Shown here in pieces: positions 33,669 through 43,065 of a stretch of 64,000 bases of DNA. Source of the DNA: an uncultured Massilimicrobiota sp. (GTDB lineage: Bacteria; Bacillota_I; Bacilli_A; Erysipelotrichales; Coprobacillaceae); NCBI GenBank assembly GCA_944325245.1, contig CALUZM010000001.1:38682-102681 (forward strand), in the 5' to 3' direction. The translations under genes and the position numbers were made by a program. Position 1 is the first letter of the stretch, and the number at the start of each line of letters is the position of its first letter. The notes below the pieces were generated by a model that was not told where the DNA came from, ran no database searches, and saw only the letters and a list, made by a program, of their open reading frames with translations.

Positions 33669-36116
33669 TTAGTCATTAACCTTTTCAAACGCCTGTGGAA
33701 TAAGATGCTGATCTTTTTTATTTTTAAAGCGATAATAAAGAATTGTTAGAAATGAACAAATGATTAATATTCCTATAAAAATCATCATTTCATTTGTTAT
33801 TGACATATTTGTCATACTAATCACTTTTCTAAAGCCATTTACACTATAAGTATAAGGAACGAATGGATGAATAAGTTTATAAAATATTCCTGATGTTTCT
33901 AAAGGATATGTTCCTGCAGAACCACCGAGATTGATAATCATAAACACAAGCAATAAAAATTCTCCAATATAACCTGTCGTTAATGATAATAACATCACAA
34001 GTGACATAAATGCTGCAGAAACAATAATTGCGAAAAGATATGTCATCAATAATTGTTGAGGTTCAAAACCACATATCCACCTTAAACTTGTAATTAAAAC
34101 GATTGCTGCTAATGTAGAAATACTATACATAACAGAGGCTTTTGATAACCAATATTTGACAGGTGATGAAGCTTGTTTTATACCTTCTCTGATTGGATAC
34201 ATCAATGTCAAAGCCAGTGCAGCAACATATAATGCTACGCTCATCATATAGGGTGCCATCGCATGCCCATTATTTTCTACAACTGAAATTTCTTGATGTG
34301 ATGTCTCTACAGGAGCTGACATCATATCTAAAGTCTTATCATCGATATCAAGACTTGCTTTTTTTACACCATCAGCTAAACTTTCATCTAAAGTTTCGAG
34401 TCCATTTTGTAATGTCTGTAAACCTGAACCCAATGTTTGAGAGCCATCACTTAACTGTTGTGATCCATCTTTGATTTGGGTAGAACCGTCACTTAACTTA
34501 GCAGAGCCGCTTATTAATGCATCATTATTTGATACGATTTTTGAAGTTCCTTCATATAATGCTTTTGCTCCTTGATCTAATTGTTGAATGCCATCGATAA
34601 GTGCTGGTGTCTGTTTTTGAAGAGCTAATAGCCCATCATTCATTTGTTGACCCCCATCTAATAACGCTTGACTTTGACTATTCAGTGTTTCTAAGCCACC
34701 ATAGACTTGTGTTACACCGTTCATATAAGTTTCAAAGCCAGGTTTCAATGTTTCTTCTACTGAATTATTTAAAGATTCTAATCCTGTTTGTACTTTTTGA
34801 CTTCCTGCTTCTAATTTCTGTGTATTCTCATAAACTTGTGTTAATCCTGAACTTAATTGATTGATTGCTTCTTGATTTCCACTTGTGACAGTTTTTACCA
34901 ATTCTGTATATGAATAATGCGTTAATAAATATTGAGCAGTTTGATTATCCTTAGCGATAAGATTAGCTTCATCCATGCTCAATGACCTATTCATCCATGT
35001 CTGAGCAATGGTTGGATTTGTAGTAAGTATTTGATTTAATAATGTTGTTGCCTGATTCAAAGAATCATTTGCTTGATTTGCTGAAGATATTTTATTCATA
35101 TTATCAGATGATAAATTATTTTTTAATTGTTGATCCAACTGTGTTAAGCCTTGTAAGACTTGCTTATTTCCATCAACAAGCTGATGAACACCTTGATTGA
35201 GGCTATCTATTCCATTATTTAATGCTTCATTGTTTTCAATAAGTTTCTGTGTCCCCTGATAAGTTTGTAAAACACCATTTGTATATTTTTGGAGACCTTC
35301 ATTCAATGAAGAAGAACCCGTTGCAAGCTGTTGAACACCATCATTTAATGGTTTTGTTGAATCATTGAATGTATCTAAACCTGTTTTTAAGGAATAAACG
35401 CCATTATGAACAGTCAATACACCATCTGTATAATCTTTTAACCCCTGGCTAAGTGTTTGAACACCATCATCAAATGTTAATGAACTGCTTGCTAAAACTT
35501 GAAGATTATCTGAAATAAGTTGATTTCCATCTGTTAATTGTTGCGAACCATCTACTAATTGACTCGTTCCATCCTGTGCTTCTTTCAATCCATCTGTTAA
35601 TGTTCCCACTTGTTCAAAGATAGTTTTCGCATATGTTTTCGTTACTGTTTGAGAAACTTCTTCTTTTATTTTTTCAGTAGCTGAATCACCCATCTTTGAA
35701 GCAATATAATTACTTCCTGGATTTGTTATATATTGAAGTTTCATCTTTTGTGGTTGTTGATCTAAAAGCGTCGTTGCATTTTTTGAAAAATCTTCAGGAA
35801 TACTTATAATCATATAATATTGACCGTTCTTTAAACCATCCTGTGCTTTTCCTTCATCTACACATTGAAAATTCATACTTTGATTCTCTTGCAGACGATC
35901 AACCAATTCTTCTCCTACATTCAAAGTTGAATTCCCATAATCAACCGCTTGATCATGGTTGACTACAGCAACTGGTATTTTATCCGTATTTCCGTAAGGA
36001 TCCCACATTGACCCTAAAAAGATACACGCATATAAACTTGGAATCAAAATGATTGCAACCAGTACAACTTTTATCCAAGTGTGATGAAAAATATTTTTCC
36101 ATTCTTGCTTAAGCAT
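33669..36116 (-). CDS. YhgE/Pip family membrane protein
   Basis: An 815-residue membrane protein. One helix near residues 16-36 is followed by the conserved outside segment KIPVAVVNHDQAVDYGN, then a very long region (~170-590) of repeated LxxGxxQLxDG units with heptad spacing. Five or six helices lie at the C-terminus (~625-800). The layout matches YhgE/Pip proteins (phage infection protein, ESX-like secretion accessory and ABC-2-type exporters). It is divergent from an Rrf2 regulator, with a strong promoter and an operator-like dyad between them. Confidence 0.9.
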   Translation of the reverse strand: MLKQEWKNIFHHTWIKVVLVAIILIPSLYACIFLGSMWDPYGNTDKIPVAVVNHDQAVDYGNSTLNVGEELVDRLQENQSMNFQCVDEGKAQDGLKNGQYYMIISIPEDFSKNATTLLDQQPQKMKLQYITNPGSNYIASKMGDSATEKIKEEVSQTVTKTYAKTIFEQVGTLTDGLKEAQDGTSQLVDGSQQLTDGNQLISDNLQVLASSSLTFDDGVQTLSQGLKDYTDGVLTVHNGVYSLKTGLDTFNDSTKPLNDGVQQLATGSSSLNEGLQKYTNGVLQTYQGTQKLIENNEALNNGIDSLNQGVHQLVDGNKQVLQGLTQLDQQLKNNLSSDNMNKISSANQANDSLNQATTLLNQILTTNPTIAQTWMNRSLSMDEANLIAKDNQTAQYLLTHYSYTELVKTVTSGNQEAINQLSSGLTQVYENTQKLEAGSQKVQTGLESLNNSVEETLKPGFETYMNGVTQVYGGLETLNSQSQALLDGGQQMNDGLLALQKQTPALIDGIQQLDQGAKALYEGTSKIVSNNDALISGSAKLSDGSTQIKDGSQQLSDGSQTLGSGLQTLQNGLETLDESLADGVKKASLDIDDKTLDMMSAPVETSHQEISVVENNGHAMAPYMMSVALYVAALALTLMYPIREGIKQASSPVKYWLSKASVMYSISTLAAIVLITSLRWICGFEPQQLLMTYLFAIIVSAAFMSLVMLLSLTTGYIGEFLLLVFMIINLGGSAGTYPLETSGIFYKLIHPFVPYTYSVNGFRKVISMTNMSITNEMMIFIGILIICSFLTILYYRFKNKKDQHLIPQAFEKVND

Positions 36117-36156
36117 AAAATTCCTTCTTTCTTTCCATCTTTAGATATTTATTATC

Positions 36157-36177
36157 CATAGATATATAATATCTATG
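36157..36177. promoter_or_regulatory. Perfect 9-bp-arm palindrome at the yhgE transcription start
   Basis: CATAGATAT (36157-36165) and ATATCTATG (36169-36177) are perfect inverted repeats around ATA. They lie immediately downstream of the yhgE -10 box, so binding would block transcription. The Rrf2 protein encoded divergently is the nearest candidate. Confidence 0.7.
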
Positions 36178-36181
36178 AACT

Positions 36182-36209
36182 ATTATATAAATTTATACAT
36201 ATTTGTCAA
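36182..36209 (-). promoter_or_regulatory. yhgE promoter
   Basis: On the minus strand TTGACA (36209-36204), a 16-nt spacer and TATAAT (36187-36182), both hexamers at consensus. Confidence 0.8.
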
Positions 36210-36267
36210 CTCTTTTAGATACAAAGTGTTATTTTTCTGCTAAAATAAAAAAGAAGGTGATAAGGAT

Positions 36268-36708
36268 ATGAAGATTAGAAAAAGTTTTGAACAGGCTATT
36301 TGTATATTACTTTTAATTGGGGCACAGGATAAACCTATTAAAAGTCATGAATTGAGTGAAAAACTACTTGTATCAGATTCTTATCTCAAAAAAATCACCA
36401 GACAGCTTGTTGTTTCTGGTTTGATTCAATCTATGGCGAATAAACGTGGTGGTTTTGTTTTAACAAAATCACTTGATTGTATATCTTTATTGGATATTTT
36501 TGAAGCTATGGAAGGAAAAGAGCCCTTTGTGAAAACAACACATTTAGTAGATAAAGTTTTTGATTCTCATTTAAGAGTAAAGGAAACAGAAGATTTTATT
36601 GTTGATTATTTAAATGCAGCAGAAAATCAATATAAACAAAAATTAAAAGAAATTACTTTATCTCAAATTATAGATGCTGCTCATCAAGGAAAAGGAGAAA
36701 TTTTATGA
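36268..36708 (+). CDS. Rrf2-family transcription regulator
   Basis: A 146-residue Rrf2 regulator with an N-terminal winged helix (ELSEKLLVSDSYLKKITRQLVVSGLIQS, then NKRGGFVLTKS) and a dimerisation helix. The three clustered cysteines that hold an Fe-S cluster in IscR/NsrR are absent (only Cys12 and Cys70-region), so it probably responds to something else. It overlaps the M42 peptidase start by 4 nt and diverges from yhgE. Confidence 0.85.
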   Translation: MKIRKSFEQAICILLLIGAQDKPIKSHELSEKLLVSDSYLKKITRQLVVSGLIQSMANKRGGFVLTKSLDCISLLDIFEAMEGKEPFVKTTHLVDKVFDSHLRVKETEDFIVDYLNAAENQYKQKLKEITLSQIIDAAHQGKGEIL

Positions 36709-37739
36709 ATGAATACATACTTTCTATTTTAAAAGATATTATGGCTATTGATAGCCCTTCTGGTTATACCAAAGATGTGATTCAATACTGCCAAAAAGAA
36801 GCTCAAAATTTAGGATTTGAAACTAAACTGACAAATAAAGGAAATTTACAGATTTTTGTAAATGGTCAAGATGACTATACTGTTGGGTTTTGTGCACATG
36901 TTGATACTTTAGGATTAATGGTAAGAAGTATCAAAGATAACGGAACTCTAGCATTTACAAATGTTGGTGGTCCTATTATTCCAACACTAGATGGTGAATA
37001 TTGTCGCATCATCACAAGAAATCAACAAATATATACAGGAACGATTCTTTCTAATTCACCTGCTGCACATGTTTATGAAGATGCTAAAAACAAAGAAAGA
37101 ACATGTGATACAATGCATATTCGTATTGATGAAAAAGTGAAGACAAAAGAAGATGTACAAAAATTAGGAATCTGTAATGGTGATTATATTGCCATTGAAA
37201 CAAAAACAATGATTACTGATTCTGGATTCATTAAATCAAGATTTCTTGATGATAAAATGAGTGTTGCAATTCTTTTTGGGGTTTTAAAACATTTATCTCA
37301 AAATCATATCCAGCCACAGCACAATCTCTATTTCATGATTTCTACTTTTGAAGAGGTTGGACATGGCAGCAGTTATATATCTCATGATGTTGACGAATTG
37401 ATTGCTGTAGATATGGGATGTATTGGGCAAGATTTGGATTGCAGTGAATATGATGTTAGTATTTGTGCTAAAGATTCTAGTGGCCCATATGATTATGAAT
37501 TAACATCACAATTCATTCATTTAGCCAAAACAAATCATCTCCAATATGCTGTTGATGTTTATCCATTCTACAGTAGCGATGTCTCAGCCGCTTTAAGAGG
37601 TGGGCAAAATATCAAAGGTGCTTTAATAGGACCTGGTGTTCATGCTTCACATGGCATGGAAAGAACACATATCCAAGCTGTCGAAAATACATATCGTTTA
37701 GTTCTAGCATATATCCATCAAGGAGAAAATCATGGATAA
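36705..37739 (+). CDS. M42-family aminopeptidase/glutamyl aminopeptidase-like metallopeptidase
   Basis: A 344-residue cytosolic dimetal peptidase. Metal-site motifs are FCAHVDTLGLM, SRFLDDKMSVAIL, the catalytic pair in STFEEVGHGSS, and AVDMG, ending with GVHASHGMERTH. MAIDSPSGYT at the start is typical of the family, which includes FrvX and TET-type aminopeptidases. It is coupled to the Rrf2 gene by overlap and overlaps the following HAD gene by 8 nt. Confidence 0.9.
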   Translation: MNEYILSILKDIMAIDSPSGYTKDVIQYCQKEAQNLGFETKLTNKGNLQIFVNGQDDYTVGFCAHVDTLGLMVRSIKDNGTLAFTNVGGPIIPTLDGEYCRIITRNQQIYTGTILSNSPAAHVYEDAKNKERTCDTMHIRIDEKVKTKEDVQKLGICNGDYIAIETKTMITDSGFIKSRFLDDKMSVAILFGVLKHLSQNHIQPQHNLYFMISTFEEVGHGSSYISHDVDELIAVDMGCIGQDLDCSEYDVSICAKDSSGPYDYELTSQFIHLAKTNHLQYAVDVYPFYSSDVSAALRGGQNIKGALIGPGVHASHGMERTHIQAVENTYRLVLAYIHQGENHG

Positions 37740-38556
37740 AAAATTATTGTTATTTGATGTGGATGGAACTTTAATCAGTTATGATGGTATTGTTCCTTCT
37801 AGCACAATAGAAGCATTAAAAAAAGCCAAGCAACAAGGACATTATGTCTTTGTTGTAACTGGCAGAACAAAGAATAGAGCGACTGTTGGCAATATTGAAA
37901 TAAGTGGAATGATTTGTGGGAATGGTGCTTATATTGAATGTGAAGGAAAAATTCTTAAAGATCAAAAACTATCTTTAAAACAAGTCAAAACAATCACAGA
38001 TTATTTAGATAATCATGATCTGTGTTACTTCATGGAAGGTAATGATGGCCTATATGGTTCTCACGATTTTGAAACAAGAGCTATTCCTACTTATCAAAAA
38101 TATGGGCATCAAGGTGATATTAAGATTCGTGATATTTATCCAATGATGGAATTCCCTGAAAGCATGTATCAAGAAAATATTACAAAAATTAATTATATTT
38201 TAAATAGTTATCAAGACTATTTGGATTTTAAAGAACATTTTCCACAGTTTCAATGTTTAACTTGGGGTGGTCAAGGAGAAGATGCTCTATTTGGTGACTG
38301 TGCTTTACCTGGTATCGACAAAAGAAAGGCTATTGAAGAACTCATTCAGTTTTTAAAAATAGATAAAAGCAATATCTACACTTTTGGTGATGCAGAAGTT
38401 GATATACCTATGTTTCAATGTGCCGGTACAAGCATCTGCATGGGAAGTGGAAGAGAAGCTGCCAAACAGGCTGCAACTTATGTGACTGATGAAGTCAAAA
38501 ATGATGGTATTATGAAAGCTTTACAACATTTTCATTTGATTGAAAAAGTTCATTGA
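37732..38556 (+). CDS. Cof-type HAD-IIB phosphatase
   Basis: A 274-residue HAD hydrolase with FDVDGTLISYDG (motif I), VVTGRTKNRA (motif II), Lys in GIDKRKAIEEL (motif III) and TFGDAEVDIPMF (motif IV), plus a C2B cap at ~85-195. It dephosphorylates an unknown small molecule. It ends the Rrf2-peptidase-HAD unit and overlaps the peptidase gene by 8 nt. A terminator overlaps its stop codon. Confidence 0.85.
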   Translation: MDKKLLLFDVDGTLISYDGIVPSSTIEALKKAKQQGHYVFVVTGRTKNRATVGNIEISGMICGNGAYIECEGKILKDQKLSLKQVKTITDYLDNHDLCYFMEGNDGLYGSHDFETRAIPTYQKYGHQGDIKIRDIYPMMEFPESMYQENITKINYILNSYQDYLDFKEHFPQFQCLTWGGQGEDALFGDCALPGIDKRKAIEELIQFLKIDKSNIYTFGDAEVDIPMFQCAGTSICMGSGREAAKQAATYVTDEVKNDGIMKALQHFHLIEKVH

Positions 38557-38577
38557 AAAATCCAATGAACTTTTTTT
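38546..38577 (+). terminator. Terminator of the Rrf2-M42-HAD unit
   Basis: AAGTTCATTG pairs with CAATGAACTT around a 7-nt loop and is followed by TTTTTATT. Confidence 0.88.
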
Positions 38578-38578
38578 A

Positions 38579-39122
38579 TTATCTATTCATTTTTATCCAT
38601 TCATAAGCAAAATCACAAAAAGGTTTCATTTTTAAATATCTTGTGCCTAGTCTCCTTGACCAATTTTTGTCATATGTGGTTTTCATAAGTTTGTCCAATG
38701 TCAAGAAAATCACTCTCATCATATGATATCTCTGCATAATCTTTCCATGTACAATGTTGATTTTCAATGATAGTTGCTCCATTGGTATACCATTTTGGAT
38801 GTTTTTCCACAATTACACTTGCCATTTTTCCTCTAGCACTAAAAGAAACTTCAGGATGTTGAGAACGTAAAACATGAGGCTTATGCCAAAATGCTTTGGC
38901 AATTTTTCCCCTTTCTCTAGTTGATGTCTTATTACAATCAAAAGGTAGCATTTCTTCTTTAATCACAGTGATTTCTCATCCAACAATCCACTCTATTTGT
39001 GACATGGAAGAATGAACGAAAACAATATCTCCTTTTTAGATATCTATTTTTTGAAAATCTTCTTTTAAAGTATTCTTGGTTTGTGGTTCATGACTTCTTT
39101 GAATAAAACTGGCTTTACTTAT
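38579..39122 (-). pseudogene. Decayed AAC(3)-family aminoglycoside N-acetyltransferase
   Basis: Minus-strand translation gives an AAC(3)-like N-terminus (TLKEDFQKIDI, stop, KGDIVFVHSSMSQIEWIVG, stop, EITVI), then MLPFD...RGKIAKAFWHKPHVLRSQHPEVSFSA, then YDESDFLDIGQTYE. A shift of frame follows near 38684 into RLGTRYLKMKPFCDFAYEWI. These are all recognisable AAC(3) segments. Defects are TAA at 39038, TGA at 38978, a missing ATG (ATA at 39122), two internal deletions of ~50 and ~40 codons and the frameshift. It cannot make a functional enzyme. It fills the 38557-39118 gap. Confidence 0.82.
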
Positions 39123-40117
39123 GATTCTTGTACACTCCATATATTTTTATCGATGAAATCAAATACTTTATTCCAATAAGCTTCCACATCACAATCTTTC
39201 GCTTGTGCATGTCCTGCTTCTTCTACAATATAAAGCTCTTTTGGACTTGGACAGACCTCATAAACTTCATAGACCATCTCCACTGGAACAAAGTCATCTT
39301 TTTCACCATGAATAAATAACATAGGCTGATCTGCTTTTTTGACCTGTTCAACACTAGATGCCTTTTTAAAATCATAACCTGCTTTTAATTGCGCTATTCC
39401 ATTAGATATATCTAAAATAGGAAATGAAGGCAGTGAAAAACGTTTGTTTAATTCACTTGCGAAAATATCCCATACACTCGTATATCCACAGTCTTCAATA
39501 TATCCTACAACATGTGGCAAATGATCTCCTGATGCCATCATAACGGTAGCACCTCCCATGGAAACACCATGTAAAATAATTTGTGCCTGAGAATCTTTTT
39601 CGATAATCCAGTCTACCCAACAGGCAATATCATCTTTATCTAGCCAACCCATGCCAATATAATCACCTTCACTTTTACCATGCGCACGATTATCTGGCAA
39701 GACAACATTATATCCTCGCTGATAATATTCTGCACCATAAGATGTCATATTTTCGTGACTTGATTTATAACCATGTATTAAAATAACCCATCGATGTTCA
39801 TCTTCATGATCCAAATATTTTCCCTTTAACTGAATAGAATCATTACTAATTATAATCATTGGTTTTGTTTGACTTTCAAAGTCCATTCCTTTTATCATTT
39901 CTTTATCTTGATTTTTTTGAATTGTTTGTTGAACACTATCCTCTAATGGAATTTGATCACTTGTATCTACAACTCTTTGGTCTGACTGACTATCAGGAGA
40001 CAGGGCATATTCAACAAAATATGTTCCTATTCCATATCCTACACTTAAAAGAACAGAAAGAACGATAAAAACAATGATAAATACTTTCTTTTTCAATCCT
40101 ACCAATCCCTTTCTCAT
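39119..40117 (-). CDS. Membrane-anchored alpha/beta hydrolase
   Basis: A 332-residue serine hydrolase. One helix at ~11-34 anchors it, and the catalytic domain faces outside. The nucleophile is in LHGVSMGGATVM (GxSxG), the Asp in HGEKDDFVPVE and the His in EEAGHAQAKD. ILIHGYKSSHENM-like oxyanion loop and LPDNRAHGKSEGD place it with BAAT/peptidase-like alpha/beta hydrolases. Substrate unknown. It is transcribed alone, with its stop overlapping the decayed acetyltransferase. Confidence 0.85.
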   Translation of the reverse strand: MRKGLVGLKKKVFIIVFIVLSVLLSVGYGIGTYFVEYALSPDSQSDQRVVDTSDQIPLEDSVQQTIQKNQDKEMIKGMDFESQTKPMIIISNDSIQLKGKYLDHEDEHRWVILIHGYKSSHENMTSYGAEYYQRGYNVVLPDNRAHGKSEGDYIGMGWLDKDDIACWVDWIIEKDSQAQIILHGVSMGGATVMMASGDHLPHVVGYIEDCGYTSVWDIFASELNKRFSLPSFPILDISNGIAQLKAGYDFKKASSVEQVKKADQPMLFIHGEKDDFVPVEMVYEVYEVCPSPKELYIVEEAGHAQAKDCDVEAYWNKVFDFIDKNIWSVQES

Positions 40118-40160
40118 TGTGATTTATTATATGTAAAAAATATGAACTCTTCAAGAAAAA

Positions 40161-40186
40161 ATGAGCAGATTTGATTATCTACTCAT
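40161..40186 (-). terminator. Terminator of the OpuC-type operon
   Basis: ATGAGCAGAT pairs with ATCTACTCAT (one mismatch) around a 6-nt loop. On the minus strand it is followed by TTTTTTC. Confidence 0.82.
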
Positions 40187-41744
40187 TAATTAATTTATTT
40201 TCAATTAAAAATTCTCTTGCGACATCACTTGTTTTCTGATTAAGTTCATCTACTTGATAATTTAACTCCACCATAACTTCATCACTTAAATAATTTTGTA
40301 ATTGATTAACTAAATCTACAACTTCTGGATATTCTTCAATAACTATATTATTCACTATAGGAATCGCATGATAAGGCAAGAAAAATTTTTGATCATCTTC
40401 TAAAACTTGTAAATCAAATTTCTTTAATAATCCGTCCGTAGAATAAGCGTCAATGACATCGCATTCATTATTCATTAAAGCTGTATATCTAGGTGCTCCA
40501 TCAATTGGCACGGTTGCTTTAAAATGAATTGGATAAGCCTTCTGTAATCCTACCCAGCAATCTTCTCTTTCCATAAACATTAATGTTGGTGAAAAAGTTA
40601 ATTGATTTGCAACTTGACATAAATCACTAATTGTTTTGATATTGTATTTCTCTGCAGTATCTTTTCTAATAGCCAAAGTATACGTATTATTGAATCCTAA
40701 TGATTCTAAAACATTCAAATCATATCTTTCTTTCATTTGATTTTTGACTGTATTATAGACTTCATTGACATCACCATTAGGTTCATTACCTAAAACATTG
40801 CCATAAATAGTTCCAGTATATTCTACATACATATCAATAGAACCCGTACTGATGGCATCTAAAACAATAGAGCTAGAACCTAGCGACAAAGATTGTTCAA
40901 CCTCAATGTCTGTATTGTCTTCAATATAATATTTCAACATGTAATTCAGAATTTCCTGTTCCGTAAAATCCATACTTCCAATTCTGATCACTTTATCTTC
41001 ATTGATTTGTGATAAACCTGTATATACAAAGCTTGCAGCTAAAGCCAGACAAGATATTACAATAACAACTTTATCTAAAACTTTTTTGAATTTTGAACGT
41101 GGTTGAGATAATTGAAAACTCTTTGGTGTCACCATTCTCTCCAAAATAGAAAAAATGTAATCAATCAATAAAGCTAATAAACATGCTGGTATCGCTCCTG
41201 CTAAGATTTGTGCATTATTGACAGTACGAATACCTGCATATACTAAATATCCTAATCCATCAGCACCAATAAAAGCAGCTAATGTCATCAATCCTACTGA
41301 ACTGACTGCACTTACTCTGACACCAGCCATAATGACTGGAGCAGCAAGTGGAATCTGTACCTTATATAAGACTTGAAATTTATTTAATCCAATCCCTTTG
41401 GCGGCTTCCAAGGTTTCTGCATTAATATTATCAAGTCCTGTCACTGTATTTTTAATAATAGGGAGTAAGGAATACAAAATAACCATGACAATAGCTGGTT
41501 TGGTTCCTATTCCTAAAAGTGGAATCATAAATCCTAATAGTGCCATAGAAGGAATCGCCTGAATGACATTGGCTAAAGCCATAATAGGCTTTTGAGAAGG
41601 TTTAAAATAAGTAATCAGTATACCTAATGGAACCCCAATCAAAATAGCAATGATAATAGACATAACTGTTAATTGGACATGTCCAATTAACAAATCAAAA
41701 ATTTGCATATAATTCTGGGAACAATAATCTATAAATGCCTGCAT
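40179..41744 (-). CDS. Osmoprotectant ABC transporter permease fused to substrate-binding protein
   Basis: A 521-residue fusion. Residues ~1-210 form a BPD-type permease with LIGVPLGILI, the EAA loop (ETLEAAKGIGLNKFQVLYKVQIPLAAP) and several helices. Residues ~245-520 form an OpuAC-like binding domain (VIRIGSMDFTEQEILNYMLKYY, then DMYVEYTGTIYG). The binding domain is tethered outside by a further helix at ~220-240. Such fused proteins import glycine betaine, carnitine or choline. Its start overlaps the ATPase gene stop by 1 nt. Confidence 0.92.
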   Translation of the reverse strand: MQAFIDYCSQNYMQIFDLLIGHVQLTVMSIIIAILIGVPLGILITYFKPSQKPIMALANVIQAIPSMALLGFMIPLLGIGTKPAIVMVILYSLLPIIKNTVTGLDNINAETLEAAKGIGLNKFQVLYKVQIPLAAPVIMAGVRVSAVSSVGLMTLAAFIGADGLGYLVYAGIRTVNNAQILAGAIPACLLALLIDYIFSILERMVTPKSFQLSQPRSKFKKVLDKVVIVISCLALAASFVYTGLSQINEDKVIRIGSMDFTEQEILNYMLKYYIEDNTDIEVEQSLSLGSSSIVLDAISTGSIDMYVEYTGTIYGNVLGNEPNGDVNEVYNTVKNQMKERYDLNVLESLGFNNTYTLAIRKDTAEKYNIKTISDLCQVANQLTFSPTLMFMEREDCWVGLQKAYPIHFKATVPIDGAPRYTALMNNECDVIDAYSTDGLLKKFDLQVLEDDQKFFLPYHAIPIVNNIVIEEYPEVVDLVNQLQNYLSDEVMVELNYQVDELNQKTSDVAREFLIENKLINE

Positions 41745-42865
41745 TATTCTCCCTCACTTTCATCATATTTTTTCGAAAGAGTTGTCACAAGAGTACTCTT
41801 TGTAATTAATCCCTTTAAAATACCATCATCAACAACAGGAATTGTATACATATTCTTTTCTTTTGTAATATTTAACACATCAACAATGGATTCATTTGAT
41901 GATATGGTTATGCAATCCTTTTGCATAACGCTTCCTACATCTTTATTCCTATTCTTTTCATTAGCTGCTGTTGCTGCCTGAATAACCCCTTTAAATTGAC
42001 CACGTCTATCAATCACCATTAAGCTATCAACTTTTTCATTAAACATAATATTTAAGGCTTTGACACATTTTAAATGTTCATAGCATGTGATTGGACGATC
42101 AATCATAATATCTGCTGCTTTAATTAATTCTGGTGAATCCCAGATACGTTTCTTACCTACAAAGTTTAAAACAAAATCATTGGCTGGATGTTTAAGAATC
42201 TGTTCTGGTGTATCATATTGTTGAATCTTTCCACCACTCATGATACAAATTCTATCAGCCAGTTTAATAGCTTCCGCCATATCATGAGTCACAAACACAA
42301 TCGTCTTTTGAACACTATTTTGTAATGTCAACAACTCATCCTGTAATTGATTTCTCGTAATAGGATCTAACGCACTAAAAGGTTCATCCATTAAAATAAT
42401 ATCTGGTTCACTTGCAAAAGCTCTTGCGACACCCACACGCTGTTGTTGTCCTCCACTCATCTGAATGGGATATTTATCTAGGTATTCATCAGGGTCTAAA
42501 CCAACCATATTTAGCACATCTTTTACCTTTTCTAAGAGATGTATATCTTTTTTATTTTTTAATTTAGGAATTAATTCAATATTCTCCCTCACTGTCATAT
42601 GAGGAAATAATCCAGTCTGTTGAATCACATAACCAATATTTCTTCTTAATTCAATTTCATTTTCTTCACTAATATCCTTTCCATTGACAAAAATTCTTCC
42701 TTTTGTCGGTTTAATCAATCTATTAATCATTTTTAAAGCTGTTGTCTTTCCACAACCACTCGGTCCTATTAAACAGACAAATTCGCCATCATTCACTGTA
42801 AAGCTAATATCTTCTAAGACATGCTTATCCTTAAATGATTTATAAACGTTTTTAAACTCTATCAT
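41744..42865 (-). CDS. Osmoprotectant ABC transporter ATP-binding protein with CBS domains
   Basis: A 373-residue ATPase. Walker A is GPSGCGKTT, Q-loop region YVIQQTGLFPHMT, signature MSGGQQQRVGVARA, Walker B DIILMDEPFSALD and H-loop FVTHD. The C-terminal ~120 residues form a CBS pair (VDSLMVIDRRGQFKGVI, ITISSNESIVDVLNI), which in OpuA-type importers senses ionic strength. It pairs with the downstream permease/binding fusion to form a complete two-gene betaine/carnitine/choline importer. Confidence 0.93.
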   Translation of the reverse strand: MIEFKNVYKSFKDKHVLEDISFTVNDGEFVCLIGPSGCGKTTALKMINRLIKPTKGRIFVNGKDISEENEIELRRNIGYVIQQTGLFPHMTVRENIELIPKLKNKKDIHLLEKVKDVLNMVGLDPDEYLDKYPIQMSGGQQQRVGVARAFASEPDIILMDEPFSALDPITRNQLQDELLTLQNSVQKTIVFVTHDMAEAIKLADRICIMSGGKIQQYDTPEQILKHPANDFVLNFVGKKRIWDSPELIKAADIMIDRPITCYEHLKCVKALNIMFNEKVDSLMVIDRRGQFKGVIQAATAANEKNRNKDVGSVMQKDCITISSNESIVDVLNITKEKNMYTIPVVDDGILKGLITKSTLVTTLSKKYDESEGE

Positions 42866-43036
42866 AAAAACACCTCACATAACTCTATTTTAGTCCTAAG
42901 ATATGACTCTTTTGTGAATTTTATTTAAAAAATGTATATATTTCCTTAAACTATATATAAATCTTTATTTATATCCTAAAAATATACTCTTTTTATTATA
43001 AGATAAAACCAATTCAAAATTTGTTGAAATGAAAAA

Positions 43037-43065
43037 AAGAATATGAATTACTGATTCATATTCTT
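43037..43065 (-). terminator. Terminator of the dehydratase-activase gene
   Basis: AAGAATATGAAT pairs perfectly with ATTCATATTCTT around a 5-nt loop. On the minus strand it is followed by TTTTTC. It overlaps the stop codon. Confidence 0.85.

Noticed and set aside
38579..38966. Two separate small genes on the minus strand
   Set aside because: The two overlapping frames are consecutive parts of one AAC(3)-like gene separated by a frameshift, with more of it upstream behind stops.
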